Made by a program: the position numbers and the translations under genes
Shown: positions 15,652-23,121 of the stretch, in pieces
Position numbering within the stretch: the stretch's first letter is position 1
How the letters are laid out: each line of letters begins with the position of its first letter
The notes under the pieces: generated by a model
Databases searched by the model: none
Seen by the model: only the letters and a program-made list of their open reading frames with translations
Told to the model about the DNA's origin: nothing
NCBI GenBank assembly: GCA_964355015.1
Contig: CAYHCE010000037.1
Span: forward strand, 1 to 31,211
From: CAYHCE01 sp964355015
GTDB taxonomy: Bacteria; Cyanobacteriota; Cyanobacteriia; PCC-6307; Cyanobiaceae
DNA length: 31,211 nucleotides
Direction: 5' to 3'

Positions 15652-15735
15652 CGTCCGTGGGGGCAACCAGAGGCCCGGCCTGCAATCTAACCAGTGCCCC
15701 AGGGGCCAGACTTCAGCGGCGATGACTGCCGCTCC

Positions 15736-16623
15736 ATGCCTCCCCGCCCGCCCGCCGGCACGGCGTTCCGCTCCCGCTCCGGCCTCTGGCTCGGACTCGG
15801 AGCCGCGCTGCTGGCGAGCCTCTCGCTCCTGAGCGGCTGGTGGCTGGGCCAGCGCAGCCTGGAGAGCGTCGGCACGGATCGCTCACGGCTGGAGCTGGAG
15901 CAACAGGCCGACCTGCTGCGGCGGGAGGTGAGCCGGGGCGATGCTAGTGCGGGCCAGCAGCAGCGCCTGCTGCAGCTGCTGCTGGCCCTGGGCAAGAAGG
16001 AGGAGGCCGCCACACTGCTGGAACGAATGGCGGATCAGCAACCCCAGCGCTGGACCCTGCGCCTGATGCTGGCGGAACTGCGCCGCGATCAGAAGGATCT
16101 CAGCGGCGCCGAGCGGGAGGTGCGCCAGCTGCTCAATCTCCGCCCCGATCGGGTGGAGGCACTGCAGCTGATGGCGCTGCTCCAGCTGGAACAGGGCCGT
16201 GGCAGCGAGGCCGAAACCCGCCTGACCGCCGCCTACCAGGGCGCCAGCCGGTCCCGGCGGAAGGAGCAGAGCCTGGCCATCGGGCTGGTGCTGGCCGATC
16301 TGCAGCAGCGACGGGGCCAGACCCAACAGGCTGAAGCTCTGTACAGGAAACTCGCTGCGGCCAATCCCGCCGATCCACGCCCTGTGCTGGCGCAGGCCCT
16401 GCTCAAGCAACAGCAGGGTCAGACCCGTGCTGCTCTCGATCTGCTCGACCAGGCCCGTCGTCAGCGTCCGAATCAGCAGGATCCGCGGCTGGACGAAGTG
16501 GCCACGGCCTGGGGCCTGGCCCCGCTGCGCAAAGGCAGCGGGCTCACCCCGCCTAAGGCGCCTTCACTGCCGACGAGCCCGGGGTCTGCGGAACGGGAGA
16601 ACCCTGCGTATCGAGAGCCCTGA
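15736..16623 (+). CDS. Membrane-anchored TPR-repeat protein
   Basis: From the ATG at 15736 the protein has 295 residues. After a basic leader there is one membrane segment (LWLGLGAALLASLSLLSGWW), then a coiled, Gln/Leu-rich region and at least three degenerate tetratricopeptide units: LLALGKKEEAATLLERMADQ, LSGAEREVRQLLNLRPDRVE and RGQTQQAEALYRKLAAANP. The C-terminus is Pro/Ser-rich. Such proteins usually act as membrane-tethered scaffolds; no partner is evident here. It diverges from the RGG-tail operon with an 84-base gap that must hold both promoters. Its last 71 bases overlap the 3' end of the convergent small secreted-protein gene. Confidence 0.75.
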   Translation: MPPRPPAGTAFRSRSGLWLGLGAALLASLSLLSGWWLGQRSLESVGTDRSRLELEQQADLLRREVSRGDASAGQQQRLLQLLLALGKKEEAATLLERMADQQPQRWTLRLMLAELRRDQKDLSGAEREVRQLLNLRPDRVEALQLMALLQLEQGRGSEAETRLTAAYQGASRSRRKEQSLAIGLVLADLQQRRGQTQQAEALYRKLAAANPADPRPVLAQALLKQQQGQTRAALDLLDQARRQRPNQQDPRLDEVATAWGLAPLRKGSGLTPPKAPSLPTSPGSAERENPAYREP

Positions 16624-16870
16624 GCGCCTGATCCACAGCGTCTCCCGGAGTGGTGGCGTTGTCCATGGCGCTGCTGCGCCGGAGCTTGTTCATCAGTTCG
16701 ATCGGATTGCCGGTCTGCAGCAACCCGCTCTGCTGCCGGCCCGTGGGGCTGTTGTCGTAGATCTGCTGCTCCTGGACGGACTGGCCGAAGCTGCTCTGAG
16801 CGCTGGCGGCAACGGTGGAGGCCGGCAGGCTGAGCAGGGCGAGAGCCACGAGGATCAGGGGCCTGGCCAT
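16553..16870 (-). CDS. Small secreted protein, conserved hypothetical
   Basis: A 105-residue protein with a clear signal peptide, MARPLILVALALLSLPAST ending near ASA-QS. The mature part contains QEQQIYDNSPTGRQQSGLL and NPIELMNKLRRSSAMDNATT. This pattern looks like a conserved short exported protein of Synechococcus-type cyanobacteria, without a known role. A frame extension upstream to other Met codons would disrupt the signal peptide. The gene is divergent from exodeoxyribonuclease III (78 bases between starts), and its 3' end runs 71 bases into the end of the convergent TPR gene. Confidence 0.7.
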   Translation of the reverse strand: MARPLILVALALLSLPASTVAASAQSSFGQSVQEQQIYDNSPTGRQQSGLLQTGNPIELMNKLRRSSAMDNATTPGDAVDQALRALDTQGSPVPQTPGSSAVKAP

Positions 16871-16948
16871 GACGAACGACGAGCGAAGGACGGGAGAGGA
16901 TCGGAAGCCCATGCTAGGGGTCGCGACCTCATGACCCCCGGCCCCGGC

Positions 16949-17824
16949 ATGCAGATCGCCACCTGGAACGTGAACTCCGTGCGCATGCGGCTGGAGCAGG
17001 TGACGGCCTGGCTGGTGCAGTCGCGTCCCGACGTGCTCTGCCTGCAGGAGACCAAGGTGGAGGATGCCCGCTTTCCCGCCGAGGCCTTCGAGGCCCTGGG
17101 CTACGCGGCTGCGTTCAGCGGCCAGAAGGCCTACAACGGAGTCGCGATTCTGAGCCTCCTGCCTCTGGAGGACGTGCGCATCGGGCTGGATGCCCTGCTG
17201 CCGGACGGGGCGGCCGCGGAGCTGAGTGAGCAGAAGCGGGTGATCAGCGCCCTGATCGAGGGGGTGCGGGTGCTCAACCTCTACGTGCCGAACGGGTCGG
17301 CGCTGAGATCGGAAAAGTACGCCTACAAGCTCCAGTGGCTGGCCTGCCTCGCGCGCTATCTGGCGGTGCAGGAGGAGCAGGGGGATCCGCTCTGCATGCT
17401 GGGCGACTTCAACATCGCCCTGGAGGACCGGGACATCCACGATCCGGCCCGGCTCACGGGCGGCATCATGGCCAGCCCGGCCGAGCGGCAGGCGTTGCAG
17501 GAGGTGCTCGGGGAACGGCTCACCGACGTGTTCCGTGTCTTCGAACCCGCAAGCGGCCACTGGAGCTGGTGGGATTACCGCAGCGGCGCCTGGGACCGGG
17601 ACCGGGGCTGGCGCATCGACCACATCTACCTATCGGAAGAGCTGCTGGCCTGCGCCACCGGCTGCGCGATCGACAAGCTGGTGCGGGGACAGGAGCAACC
17701 CAGCGACCATGCCCCGGTGGTGGTGAACCTCAGGCTCCCCGAGCAGGCTGGCGAGCAGGAAGGCGATGACGGCTTCGATGGTGGCGCCGGCTTCGAGGGT
17801 GGCTTCAGGGAAAAAATCCGGTAG
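16949..17824 (+). CDS. xth: Exodeoxyribonuclease III
   Basis: The ATG at 16949 gives MQIATWNVNSVRMRLEQV, the canonical N-terminus; an ATG at 16931 would add six residues. Catalytic landmarks are all present: the metal-binding Glu in LQETKVED, the Tyr/Asn segment NLYVPNGSAL, GDFNIALEDRDIHDP, the WSWWDYRSGAWDRDRGWRID loop, and the terminal SDHAP. Exo III is a cytosolic AP endonuclease and 3'-5' exonuclease of base-excision repair. The protein has 291 residues, slightly longer than the E. coli enzyme because of an acidic Gly-rich tail (EQEGDDGFDGGAGFEGGF). A secreted unknown follows 58 bases downstream. Confidence 0.95.
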   Translation: MQIATWNVNSVRMRLEQVTAWLVQSRPDVLCLQETKVEDARFPAEAFEALGYAAAFSGQKAYNGVAILSLLPLEDVRIGLDALLPDGAAAELSEQKRVISALIEGVRVLNLYVPNGSALRSEKYAYKLQWLACLARYLAVQEEQGDPLCMLGDFNIALEDRDIHDPARLTGGIMASPAERQALQEVLGERLTDVFRVFEPASGHWSWWDYRSGAWDRDRGWRIDHIYLSEELLACATGCAIDKLVRGQEQPSDHAPVVVNLRLPEQAGEQEGDDGFDGGAGFEGGFREKIR

Positions 17825-17882
17825 ACAACGGGCGGATCGAACCCTGGTGCCGGCCCTACCGTTGGCGCCAAAGCCGACAGCC

Positions 17883-18383
17883 ATGATCACCATCAGCCCT
17901 TCTGCCCGCCCCGCTGTCAGCCAGAAGCTCCGCGCCTGGCTTTGCCTGGGCGCGGCCCTGGCGCTGAACGGCGCGACGGCCGCCCAGGCCCAACCGGTCT
18001 GCACCTTCCTGCTGCCGCTGGGCGGCGGCGCTGATCCGGTGGTGGCGAAACGGGTGGGGCCCGGCCGGTTGCTCGGCCGCACCAACTGGAACACCGATTT
18101 CATCGTGGATCGGCCCTTCAGCAGCTATCGGTTCTTCTTCACCGCCACCTCCACCGACCCCGCCACCTACCCGGTCCGGGGCTACATGCGCTTCACCGAT
18201 GGCGCCAGCCTGCGCCTGTTCGACGTCACGATCTCGCCGCCCGAGGGGACCGGCCGCATGTTCGGACCTTTCCCGGCGATTCCCGGCCGCCGCACCAGCC
18301 TGATGAACTTCCGCATCGGCTCCAGCTCCCAGCCCGGTGCCCTGGGGTTCAGCTATCGGATCTCGGTGCAGGGCTGCAACTGA
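17883..18383 (+). CDS. Secreted protein of unknown function
   Basis: The 166-residue protein starts at ATG 17883 with a long basic n-region and a hydrophobic core (LRAWLCLGAALALNGATA), then a signal peptidase site near AQA-QP. The mature domain of about 125 residues has one Cys near each end (PVCTFLLP and VQGCN), suggesting a disulfide closing a beta-rich fold, with RFFFTATSTDPATYPVRGYM in the middle. I recognise no family. Its last 35 bases overlap the end of the convergent grrM gene. Confidence 0.65.
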   Translation: MITISPSARPAVSQKLRAWLCLGAALALNGATAAQAQPVCTFLLPLGGGADPVVAKRVGPGRLLGRTNWNTDFIVDRPFSSYRFFFTATSTDPATYPVRGYMRFTDGASLRLFDVTISPPEGTGRMFGPFPAIPGRRTSLMNFRIGSSSQPGALGFSYRISVQGCN

Positions 18384-19581
18384 GTTGAGCCGGCTGGCCC
18401 TCCGGCGAGGGCTCCTCCAGCAGCCCCAGTTCCCCCTCCAGAGCCGCCAGCACCACATCGGCCACGATCTTGATGCGATAGCGGCAGGCCTGGGTCTCGG
18501 CGGTGGCGAAGCTGCCGTGCTCCCAGTACTTGTTGCTGCCTGCACCACCACCGCAGAGGCCGAAGTAGTCACAGCTGTCGCGGCAGAGAGCCACCCCGGC
18601 CGCCATATCCCGATGCATGCGCCGGAACTTCTCCGTGCCGCAGACGGATTCGAGCGAATCGGTGAGCACGTTGCCCAGCACGCCATCCCCATAGGGCTCG
18701 ATGGGCACCGAGAGCAGTTCCGGATCGAAGGTGGAGAAGTTGCCCCGATGGTCGACGTTGACGATCACGAAGGGGTTGTTCAGATCGGTGCGACTCAGCC
18801 GGGTGTCGCTGCAGGCCAGAGCGCAGGTGACCTCGAATTCCCGCAGCCGCAACGCGCCGCCGGCCTGCACGGTGAGCTCCCAGAAGCGCTGCAGAAAAGC
18901 GCGATACCGCTCCTCGCTGCCGTCTCTGCCGAGGCTGGACTCAGGGTTCGCCCCCTCCGCCTCCTCCATGTTGAAGCCCACGTCGGTGATGCCGTTCTCC
19001 AGAAAGAAGTGGAAGATCTCCTCGGGGTAGGCCAGAGAGTCCTGCGTGAGCACCGCGATCACGTTGAACGGAAGGTCGTTGCGTTTCAGAGCGGCAATCC
19101 CGCGCATCGTGGCGGCATGGGTTCCCAGCCCGGTGCGGGTGGTGCGGTGGGCATCATGGAGATAGGCCGGACCATCGAGGCTCACACCGATCGAGAGGCG
19201 ATTGCGCCGAAAGCAGTCGCACCAGGCCTGGTCGATCAGGGTGCCGTTGGTCTGGAGGTTCTGGAGGATGGTGAGGGCAGGGCCGTGGCGCTGCTCGGCC
19301 GCACGGATGCGGGCCCCGGCCTCGTCGTAGAAGGCCACCGGCATGGCCAGCGGCTCGCCCGCATGCCAGAGGATCGTGAACTCGCTGCCGAGAAAGGGGC
19401 TTTCGAGCACCCGCTGCAGGATGGGGTCGATCAGCTCGAGCGACAGGCGGCCACGGTTGCCGCGATCGGGGAGATAGCAGTAGTCGCAGTCCAGATTGCA
19501 GAAGGGGGTGGGCTGGATCACCACCAGGCTGATCGGACCGAACGAACGGCGGCCCCCTGCTGGATCGCTGCCGGCCGCCAT
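18349..19581 (-). CDS. grrM: GrrM: radical SAM/SPASM cyclophane-forming RiPP maturase
   Basis: The start is taken as ATG 19581, five bases after an AGGGG ribosome site; a GTG one codon earlier is also open. The 410-residue enzyme has the radical SAM motif CNLDCDYC (C28, C32, C35), then ILWHAGEPL, the substrate-pocket segment QTNGTLID, and SIGVSLDGP. The C-terminal SPASM domain shows FVIVNVDHRGNFSTFDPELL and the auxiliary-cluster cysteines in CRDSCDYFGLCGGGAGSNK and the later ACRY. This sequence is typical of GrrM/OscB maturases, which join an aromatic ring to the beta-carbon of a residue two positions later. It is the last gene of the grrP-grrA-grrM operon, with the precursor gene ending 8 bases upstream. 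Confidence 0.9.
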   Translation of the reverse strand: MAAGSDPAGGRRSFGPISLVVIQPTPFCNLDCDYCYLPDRGNRGRLSLELIDPILQRVLESPFLGSEFTILWHAGEPLAMPVAFYDEAGARIRAAEQRHGPALTILQNLQTNGTLIDQAWCDCFRRNRLSIGVSLDGPAYLHDAHRTTRTGLGTHAATMRGIAALKRNDLPFNVIAVLTQDSLAYPEEIFHFFLENGITDVGFNMEEAEGANPESSLGRDGSEERYRAFLQRFWELTVQAGGALRLREFEVTCALACSDTRLSRTDLNNPFVIVNVDHRGNFSTFDPELLSVPIEPYGDGVLGNVLTDSLESVCGTEKFRRMHRDMAAGVALCRDSCDYFGLCGGGAGSNKYWEHGSFATAETQACRYRIKIVADVVLAALEGELGLLEEPSPEGQPAQLSCSPAPRSDS

Positions 19582-19589
19582 CACTGCCC

Positions 19590-20009
19590 CTACCAGTTAC
19601 GGAAGGCGCCACCGCCGCGGTAGGGGGCGTTGGCGAAGGCGCCACCCCCGGGGCGGGCGTTGACGAAACCGCCGCCCCCGTTCACGAAGCCGAGACCACC
19701 GCCGCCGTAGTAGGGATGGGCATTGCCGAAGGCGCCGCCATAGGGGCCAGCCGCAGCGCCTCCGTAGCGGGTGTTCGCCCAGCCACCCGGACCGCGCCCG
19801 TTGACGAAGCCATAGGCAAGCAGGGCGCCGGGGCCCGATCGGGCGCTGGCAGGGAGACTGGATTCGCGTTCACGGATCGCCGCCGCGATGCGGCTGAGGC
19901 GGCTCTCGATCGAAGCCGCCGGGCTCGCGGCAGCGCTGGCCGGCGGCACGTTCAGAGCCGCGAGTGCCAGGAGGAAGCCCAGCAGGCCGGTGCGGGTGGT
20001 GAAATCCAT
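19590..20009 (-). CDS. grrA: GrrA: Gly-rich RiPP precursor with seven aromatic-X-Asn motifs
   Basis: The 139-residue precursor starts at ATG 20009 behind a TAGGAG ribosome site. It has a signal peptide (GLLGFLLALAALNVPPASA), a leader helix with ESRLSRIAAAIRERES (residues 35-50), and a Gly/Ala-rich core from about residue 59. The core holds seven three-residue aromatic-X-Asn motifs: FVN 68-70, WAN 77-79, FGN 94-96, FVN 108-110, FVN 115-117, FAN 125-127 and FRN 136-138. These are the expected cyclophane sites for a GrrM-type enzyme, linking the ring carbon to the Asn beta-carbon. The signal peptide implies export of the product. The stop follows FRNW immediately, so the last ring would sit one residue from the C-terminus. 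Confidence 0.9.
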   Translation of the reverse strand: MDFTTRTGLLGFLLALAALNVPPASAAASPAASIESRLSRIAAAIRERESSLPASARSGPGALLAYGFVNGRGPGGWANTRYGGAAAGPYGGAFGNAHPYYGGGGLGFVNGGGGFVNARPGGGAFANAPYRGGGAFRNW

Positions 20010-20021
20010 CGGGTCGTTCTC

Positions 20022-20960
20022 CTACCTGGCAGGGGTTGGGTCGGCTGGAACACGGATCTGCTCATGGGTGAGCAGCACCATCTGGAAGTAGTCCCGGATC
20101 AGCTCCGGCGGCAGCTCCAGAACCCCCTTGGGTCCGAGCCAGCGGTTCACCCGTTCGGTGGAGGCCTTGTCCCCATCCACATACCCCTGGAGCAGCTTGG
20201 CGATGGCCAGGTTGGCCAGATTGCGGAAGGTGGAATTGTTCTCCGGCAGGATGCAGCCCACGGCGTAGCGCACATAACCCTGGCGGGGCACCAGTTCGAA
20301 TCCCTTGTCACCGGAGCGGGCGATCGCCCCGGCCAGCAGGATCGAATCAGCCGCGAACCCATCCACCTTTCCACCTCTCAGTTCGGCGAGTCCCTCGCTC
20401 ACCCCGGCGACGGGCACCCGCAAGGCTCCTGGCTGCAGGGTGCGGATCGCGGCCTCGCCGAGGGAGCCGGCGATCACCGCAATCCGCTTGCCGGCCAGGG
20501 ATTCGGGCGTTCCACTCAGGCGGCCGCTGCGGCTGAGCACCCGGATGCCGGAGAGGCTGAACGGGATCGTGTAGTCGACGAACATCTCGCGCTCCCAGGT
20601 GAACTGGGCGCCGCAGGAGAGGTCCAGCTCACCCCGGCTCACCTGCCTGAAGATCCCGGCCGCATCGGTGCCGGGCAGAAACTCGATCCGCACAGGCCGG
20701 TTGAGGTACTGGGAAACCTCCGCCGCGATCAGATCGGCCACATCGAGCGAAAAGCCCACCACCTGCTTGCGATCGTCGAGAAAGGCATAGGGGATCACGT
20801 CGGTGCGCCCGCCCATGCTGATCACCCCGGTGCGTGCCGCCCGCTCCATCACCGTTTCCGCCCGGGCCGCCAGGGGACCGCCGACGCAGGAGAGCAGCAG
20901 CGTCGCCAGGGCGAGCGGTACCCAGGGGCGTCGCCCGGGTGGACGGAAGCGGCTGTCCAT
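20022..20960 (-). CDS. grrP: GrrP: periplasmic substrate-binding-like protein of the grr system
   Basis: From ATG 20960 the protein has 312 residues. It carries a signal peptide (VPLALATLLLSCVGGPLAARA) and then an amino-acid-type periplasmic binding fold: ISMGGRTDVIPYAFLDDRKQ, VGFSLDVADLIAAEVSQYL, GELDLSCGAQFTWERE and GKVDGFAADSILL. This matches the extracellular binding-like orphan protein GrrP that accompanies GrrA/GrrM. No ABC permease or ATPase gene is near, so it probably does not feed a transporter; sensing or binding the modified peptide is inferred. The frame is open to 21095 but that extension would place 45 residues before the signal peptide. Twelve bases separate its stop from grrA. 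Confidence 0.87.
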   Translation of the reverse strand: MDSRFRPPGRRPWVPLALATLLLSCVGGPLAARAETVMERAARTGVISMGGRTDVIPYAFLDDRKQVVGFSLDVADLIAAEVSQYLNRPVRIEFLPGTDAAGIFRQVSRGELDLSCGAQFTWEREMFVDYTIPFSLSGIRVLSRSGRLSGTPESLAGKRIAVIAGSLGEAAIRTLQPGALRVPVAGVSEGLAELRGGKVDGFAADSILLAGAIARSGDKGFELVPRQGYVRYAVGCILPENNSTFRNLANLAIAKLLQGYVDGDKASTERVNRWLGPKGVLELPPELIRDYFQMVLLTHEQIRVPADPTPAR

Positions 20961-21128
20961 GGCGAGGCGATCAGCCCGAATACTCCGGAATCTGGAGGGT
21001 TCCGGCCCTGCCGGCCTGGAAGGAGGCTCTGATCTAGACCTTTCGTCATGGCCTGGTGGAGGCCAGCCGTGGCCGGAAGCCTGGAAAGGGGGCACCTAGC
21101 CTGGCGGGGATCCAAAAAGAGGGTTCCC

Positions 21129-21650
21129 GTGTCCGCTTCAGCCCCCCCGGTCCGGCGCTGGCTCACCGCCGCCCTGCTGTTCGCCGCAGCCGGCCTGAGC
21201 GTGGGTCTTCCCTTCGCCTCCGCCACTCTGTTCACGGCCGGGCTGGGCGGCGTTGCGATCGTGGCGGGCCTCTCCCAGCTGCTGAGGCTCAGCGGGACAG
21301 AGGAAACCAGGGGCAAGGTGTTCCGCGGACTGTCTGGCGCTCTCTACCTGGTGGGAGGTCTCAGCCTGTTCTTCTATCCGGTCCAGAGCGTGGTGAGCCT
21401 CACGCTCTTCATCGGCTTCCTGCTTGCCTTTGAAGGGGTGATGGAGCTGGCCGGCGCCGCCGCCGGTGCCGGTCCCGCCCGGGGGCTGGTGCTGCTCGAC
21501 GGAATCGTCACCGTGGTGCTGGGGGGAATGCTGATCGCCGAGTGGCCGAGCGACAGCCTCTGGGCGATCGGCACCCTGCTGGGCATCGGCCTGGCCTTCT
21601 CGGCCCTGAACCTGCTCACGACAGCGACCCCGGCCGAAGCTGAGGCGTAG
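21129..21650 (+). CDS. HdeD-like (DUF308) integral membrane protein
   Basis: The start chosen is GTG 21129, preceded by AAGAGGG at suitable spacing. It gives a 173-residue protein with six hydrophobic segments, for example WLTAALLFAAAGLSVGLPF and VVSLTLFIGFLLAFEGVMEL. A Gly-rich repeat pattern (LVGGLSLFFYP, IVTVVLGGMLIAEWP) is typical of the HdeD/DUF308 acid-resistance membrane family. An ATG at 21048 would lengthen it by 27 residues but has no ribosome site. It is divergent from the grr operon, sharing the 168-base gap. Function in cyanobacteria is unknown. Confidence 0.78.
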   Translation: MSASAPPVRRWLTAALLFAAAGLSVGLPFASATLFTAGLGGVAIVAGLSQLLRLSGTEETRGKVFRGLSGALYLVGGLSLFFYPVQSVVSLTLFIGFLLAFEGVMELAGAAAGAGPARGLVLLDGIVTVVLGGMLIAEWPSDSLWAIGTLLGIGLAFSALNLLTTATPAEAEA

Positions 21651-21663
21651 GTGCCTCACACCT
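21641..21663 (+). terminator. Hairpins over the stop codon of the HdeD-like gene
   Basis: TGAGGC-GTAGGT-GCCTCA (21641-21658) spans the TAG stop, and a competing stem AGGTG-CCTCA-CACCT (21649-21663) overlaps it. No T-run follows. It may be a weak terminator or a processed 3' end. Confidence 0.35.
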
Positions 21664-21719
21664 GAGGGCGATCCGGGGGAGATGAATAAGCTGGCAACGA
21701 ATAGACAGCCCCTGCTGCC

Positions 21720-22406
21720 ATGGCCTTCAGGACGACGACCCTGGCCGCGCTGCTCGCGATTCTGGGCCTCGGGTTGCTGCCGGCCTCCGATCCTGCCCAG
21801 GCCCGCCTGGGCCTGGGTGGAGGGGTAGGAGTGGGCGGCTGGGGATCCGGGGTGGGCTTCGGCGGCTATCGATTCGGCGCCGATGCCGCTGTGCGGCCGG
21901 GCTACGGGGGCTATCACCCCGTCTATGGCGCCGGGGTGCGTACGGGGGTCGGCGTCACCGCGGCAGGGGCAGATTTCTACGCTCGGCCCTACGCCGGCTT
22001 CCATCCAGCCTGGGGGAACGGTGGCTACTGGGGGGCACGGCCCTGGAGCGCAGGCTGGTATCAGGTGAACCCCGCCTCCTGGAACTGGTGGAGCCCCAGC
22101 GCCGCCGCCTGGGGGCTGAGCGGCCTGGCCACCGGTGCGGCGATCACGGCGCTGGTGAACCAGGCGGCAGCACAACAGTCGGCCGTGATCATGGTGCCGC
22201 AGACCAGCTACACGCTCAACTACGGCTCCGTGGAGGCGGTGGGCAGCCAGGGGGCGAGTTTCTTCTACAGCGTGGATGGCGGACCGCAGCTGTTCGGTGG
22301 AGCGAACTGCCAGGCGGGCCTGGTCGACGGTCAGCCGCCGGCTTCGGCAGCCGAGGCCCAGTTGCTCAATGCGGTCTGCCAGGTGGCCTATGGGGCCCCG
22401 GCCTGA
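21720..22406 (+). CDS. Secreted Gly/aromatic-rich protein, unknown function
   Basis: The 228-residue protein has a signal peptide (LAALLAILGLGLLPASDPAQA). A region of about 90 residues rich in Gly, Tyr and Trp follows (for example GVGGWGSGVGFGGYRFG and HPAWGNGGYWGARPW). Next is a hydrophobic segment (LSGLATGAAITALV), and then a more ordinary C-terminal domain starting SAVIMVPQTSYTLNYGSV with two Cys residues. I recognise no named family. The Gly/aromatic half is compositionally like GrrA and contains one WGN triplet, but it lacks the repeated aromatic-X-Asn pattern. It lies downstream of the HdeD-like gene on the same strand. Confidence 0.65.
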   Translation: MAFRTTTLAALLAILGLGLLPASDPAQARLGLGGGVGVGGWGSGVGFGGYRFGADAAVRPGYGGYHPVYGAGVRTGVGVTAAGADFYARPYAGFHPAWGNGGYWGARPWSAGWYQVNPASWNWWSPSAAAWGLSGLATGAAITALVNQAAAQQSAVIMVPQTSYTLNYGSVEAVGSQGASFFYSVDGGPQLFGGANCQAGLVDGQPPASAAEAQLLNAVCQVAYGAPA

Positions 22407-22585
22407 TCGGGTCGAATCACGGGACAGAGAGACGTTCCTGGATCGCTCTACATCCGCGTCCTGCCGCCGTCGCAGGTGTGTTGGATAGCGTGAACTCCAG
22501 CTCCTGGCCATCCACGGCCACCAGAATGAGCTGGCCTTCCTGCTGCTATTTTCGCCGGATTCCCACCTGGAAACAGAGGCCGGTC

Positions 22586-23113
22586 ATGCTTCCTTGCTTG
22601 CATCACACCATGCTGAGGCCAATGGCGATCTCCGCCCTGTTGCTGGGCATGGGTATGGCTGGAGGCACCGCCAAGGCACAGGCTCAGGCTGATGCTGATC
22701 AGAACGCCGCGCTCAGGGCCGTTGCCCAGATGACCGAAGGGCAGCGCACCTACTTTCAGAAGAACGGGGCCTTTCGTGCCACGGTCTCCAACATCCAGCA
22801 GGATTTCGGCATCACCTTGCCCGCCTCCTTCGACTACGCCGTGCGCACCACCACCGAAGCGGCCTATAGCTATGTGATTCCAGCGCAGTCTTCCAAGGTG
22901 GGTCAGTTCAATGCCTATGTGGGAGCGGCCTTCCTCACCCCCAGCCAGAACCCCAGGATCACCACGATCATCTGCAAGAACACTCAGCCGGGCCAGATCC
23001 GTCCTGCGGACCCTCAGCTCGTGATCGGAACCCTGGTGGCCAATCCCACCGGCCGCATCGTTCAGTGCGGGGATGCGTCGATCGAAGTGAAGGCTTCGGT
23101 CGTCAACGAGTGA
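22586..23113 (+). CDS. Secreted type IV pilin-like (minor pilin-like) protein
   Basis: The ATG at 22586 follows an AGAGG ribosome site, which decides it over the ATG at 22610. The 175-residue product has a hydrophobic signal (MAISALLLGMGMAGGTAKA), then AVAQMTEGQRTYFQKNGAFR and DYAVRTTTEAAYSYVIPA. This recalls the globular part of cyanobacterial type IV pilin-like proteins (residues after the first helix: 'Q-AYF--NG-F'). Two Cys residues near the C-terminus (IICKNTQ and VQCGDAS) would form the usual pilin D-loop disulfide. The pilin-type N-terminal cleavage motif (G-FTLIE) is absent; an ordinary signal peptide replaces it. It may be a periplasmic or secreted relative and not an assembled pilin. 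Confidence 0.6.
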   Translation: MLPCLHHTMLRPMAISALLLGMGMAGGTAKAQAQADADQNAALRAVAQMTEGQRTYFQKNGAFRATVSNIQQDFGITLPASFDYAVRTTTEAAYSYVIPAQSSKVGQFNAYVGAAFLTPSQNPRITTIICKNTQPGQIRPADPQLVIGTLVANPTGRIVQCGDASIEVKASVVNE

Positions 23114-23121
23114 TTCCTGGC

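Noticed and set aside
14428..15690. Plus-strand frame opposite the protease and RGG-tail genes
   Set aside because: Antisense shadow; no domain or ribosome site.
19590..19830. Gly-rich repeats considered as a CRISPR-like or tandem DNA array
   Set aside because: The periodicity is at the protein level (Gly linkers and aromatic-X-Asn units of GrrA); there are no constant repeats with unique spacers.
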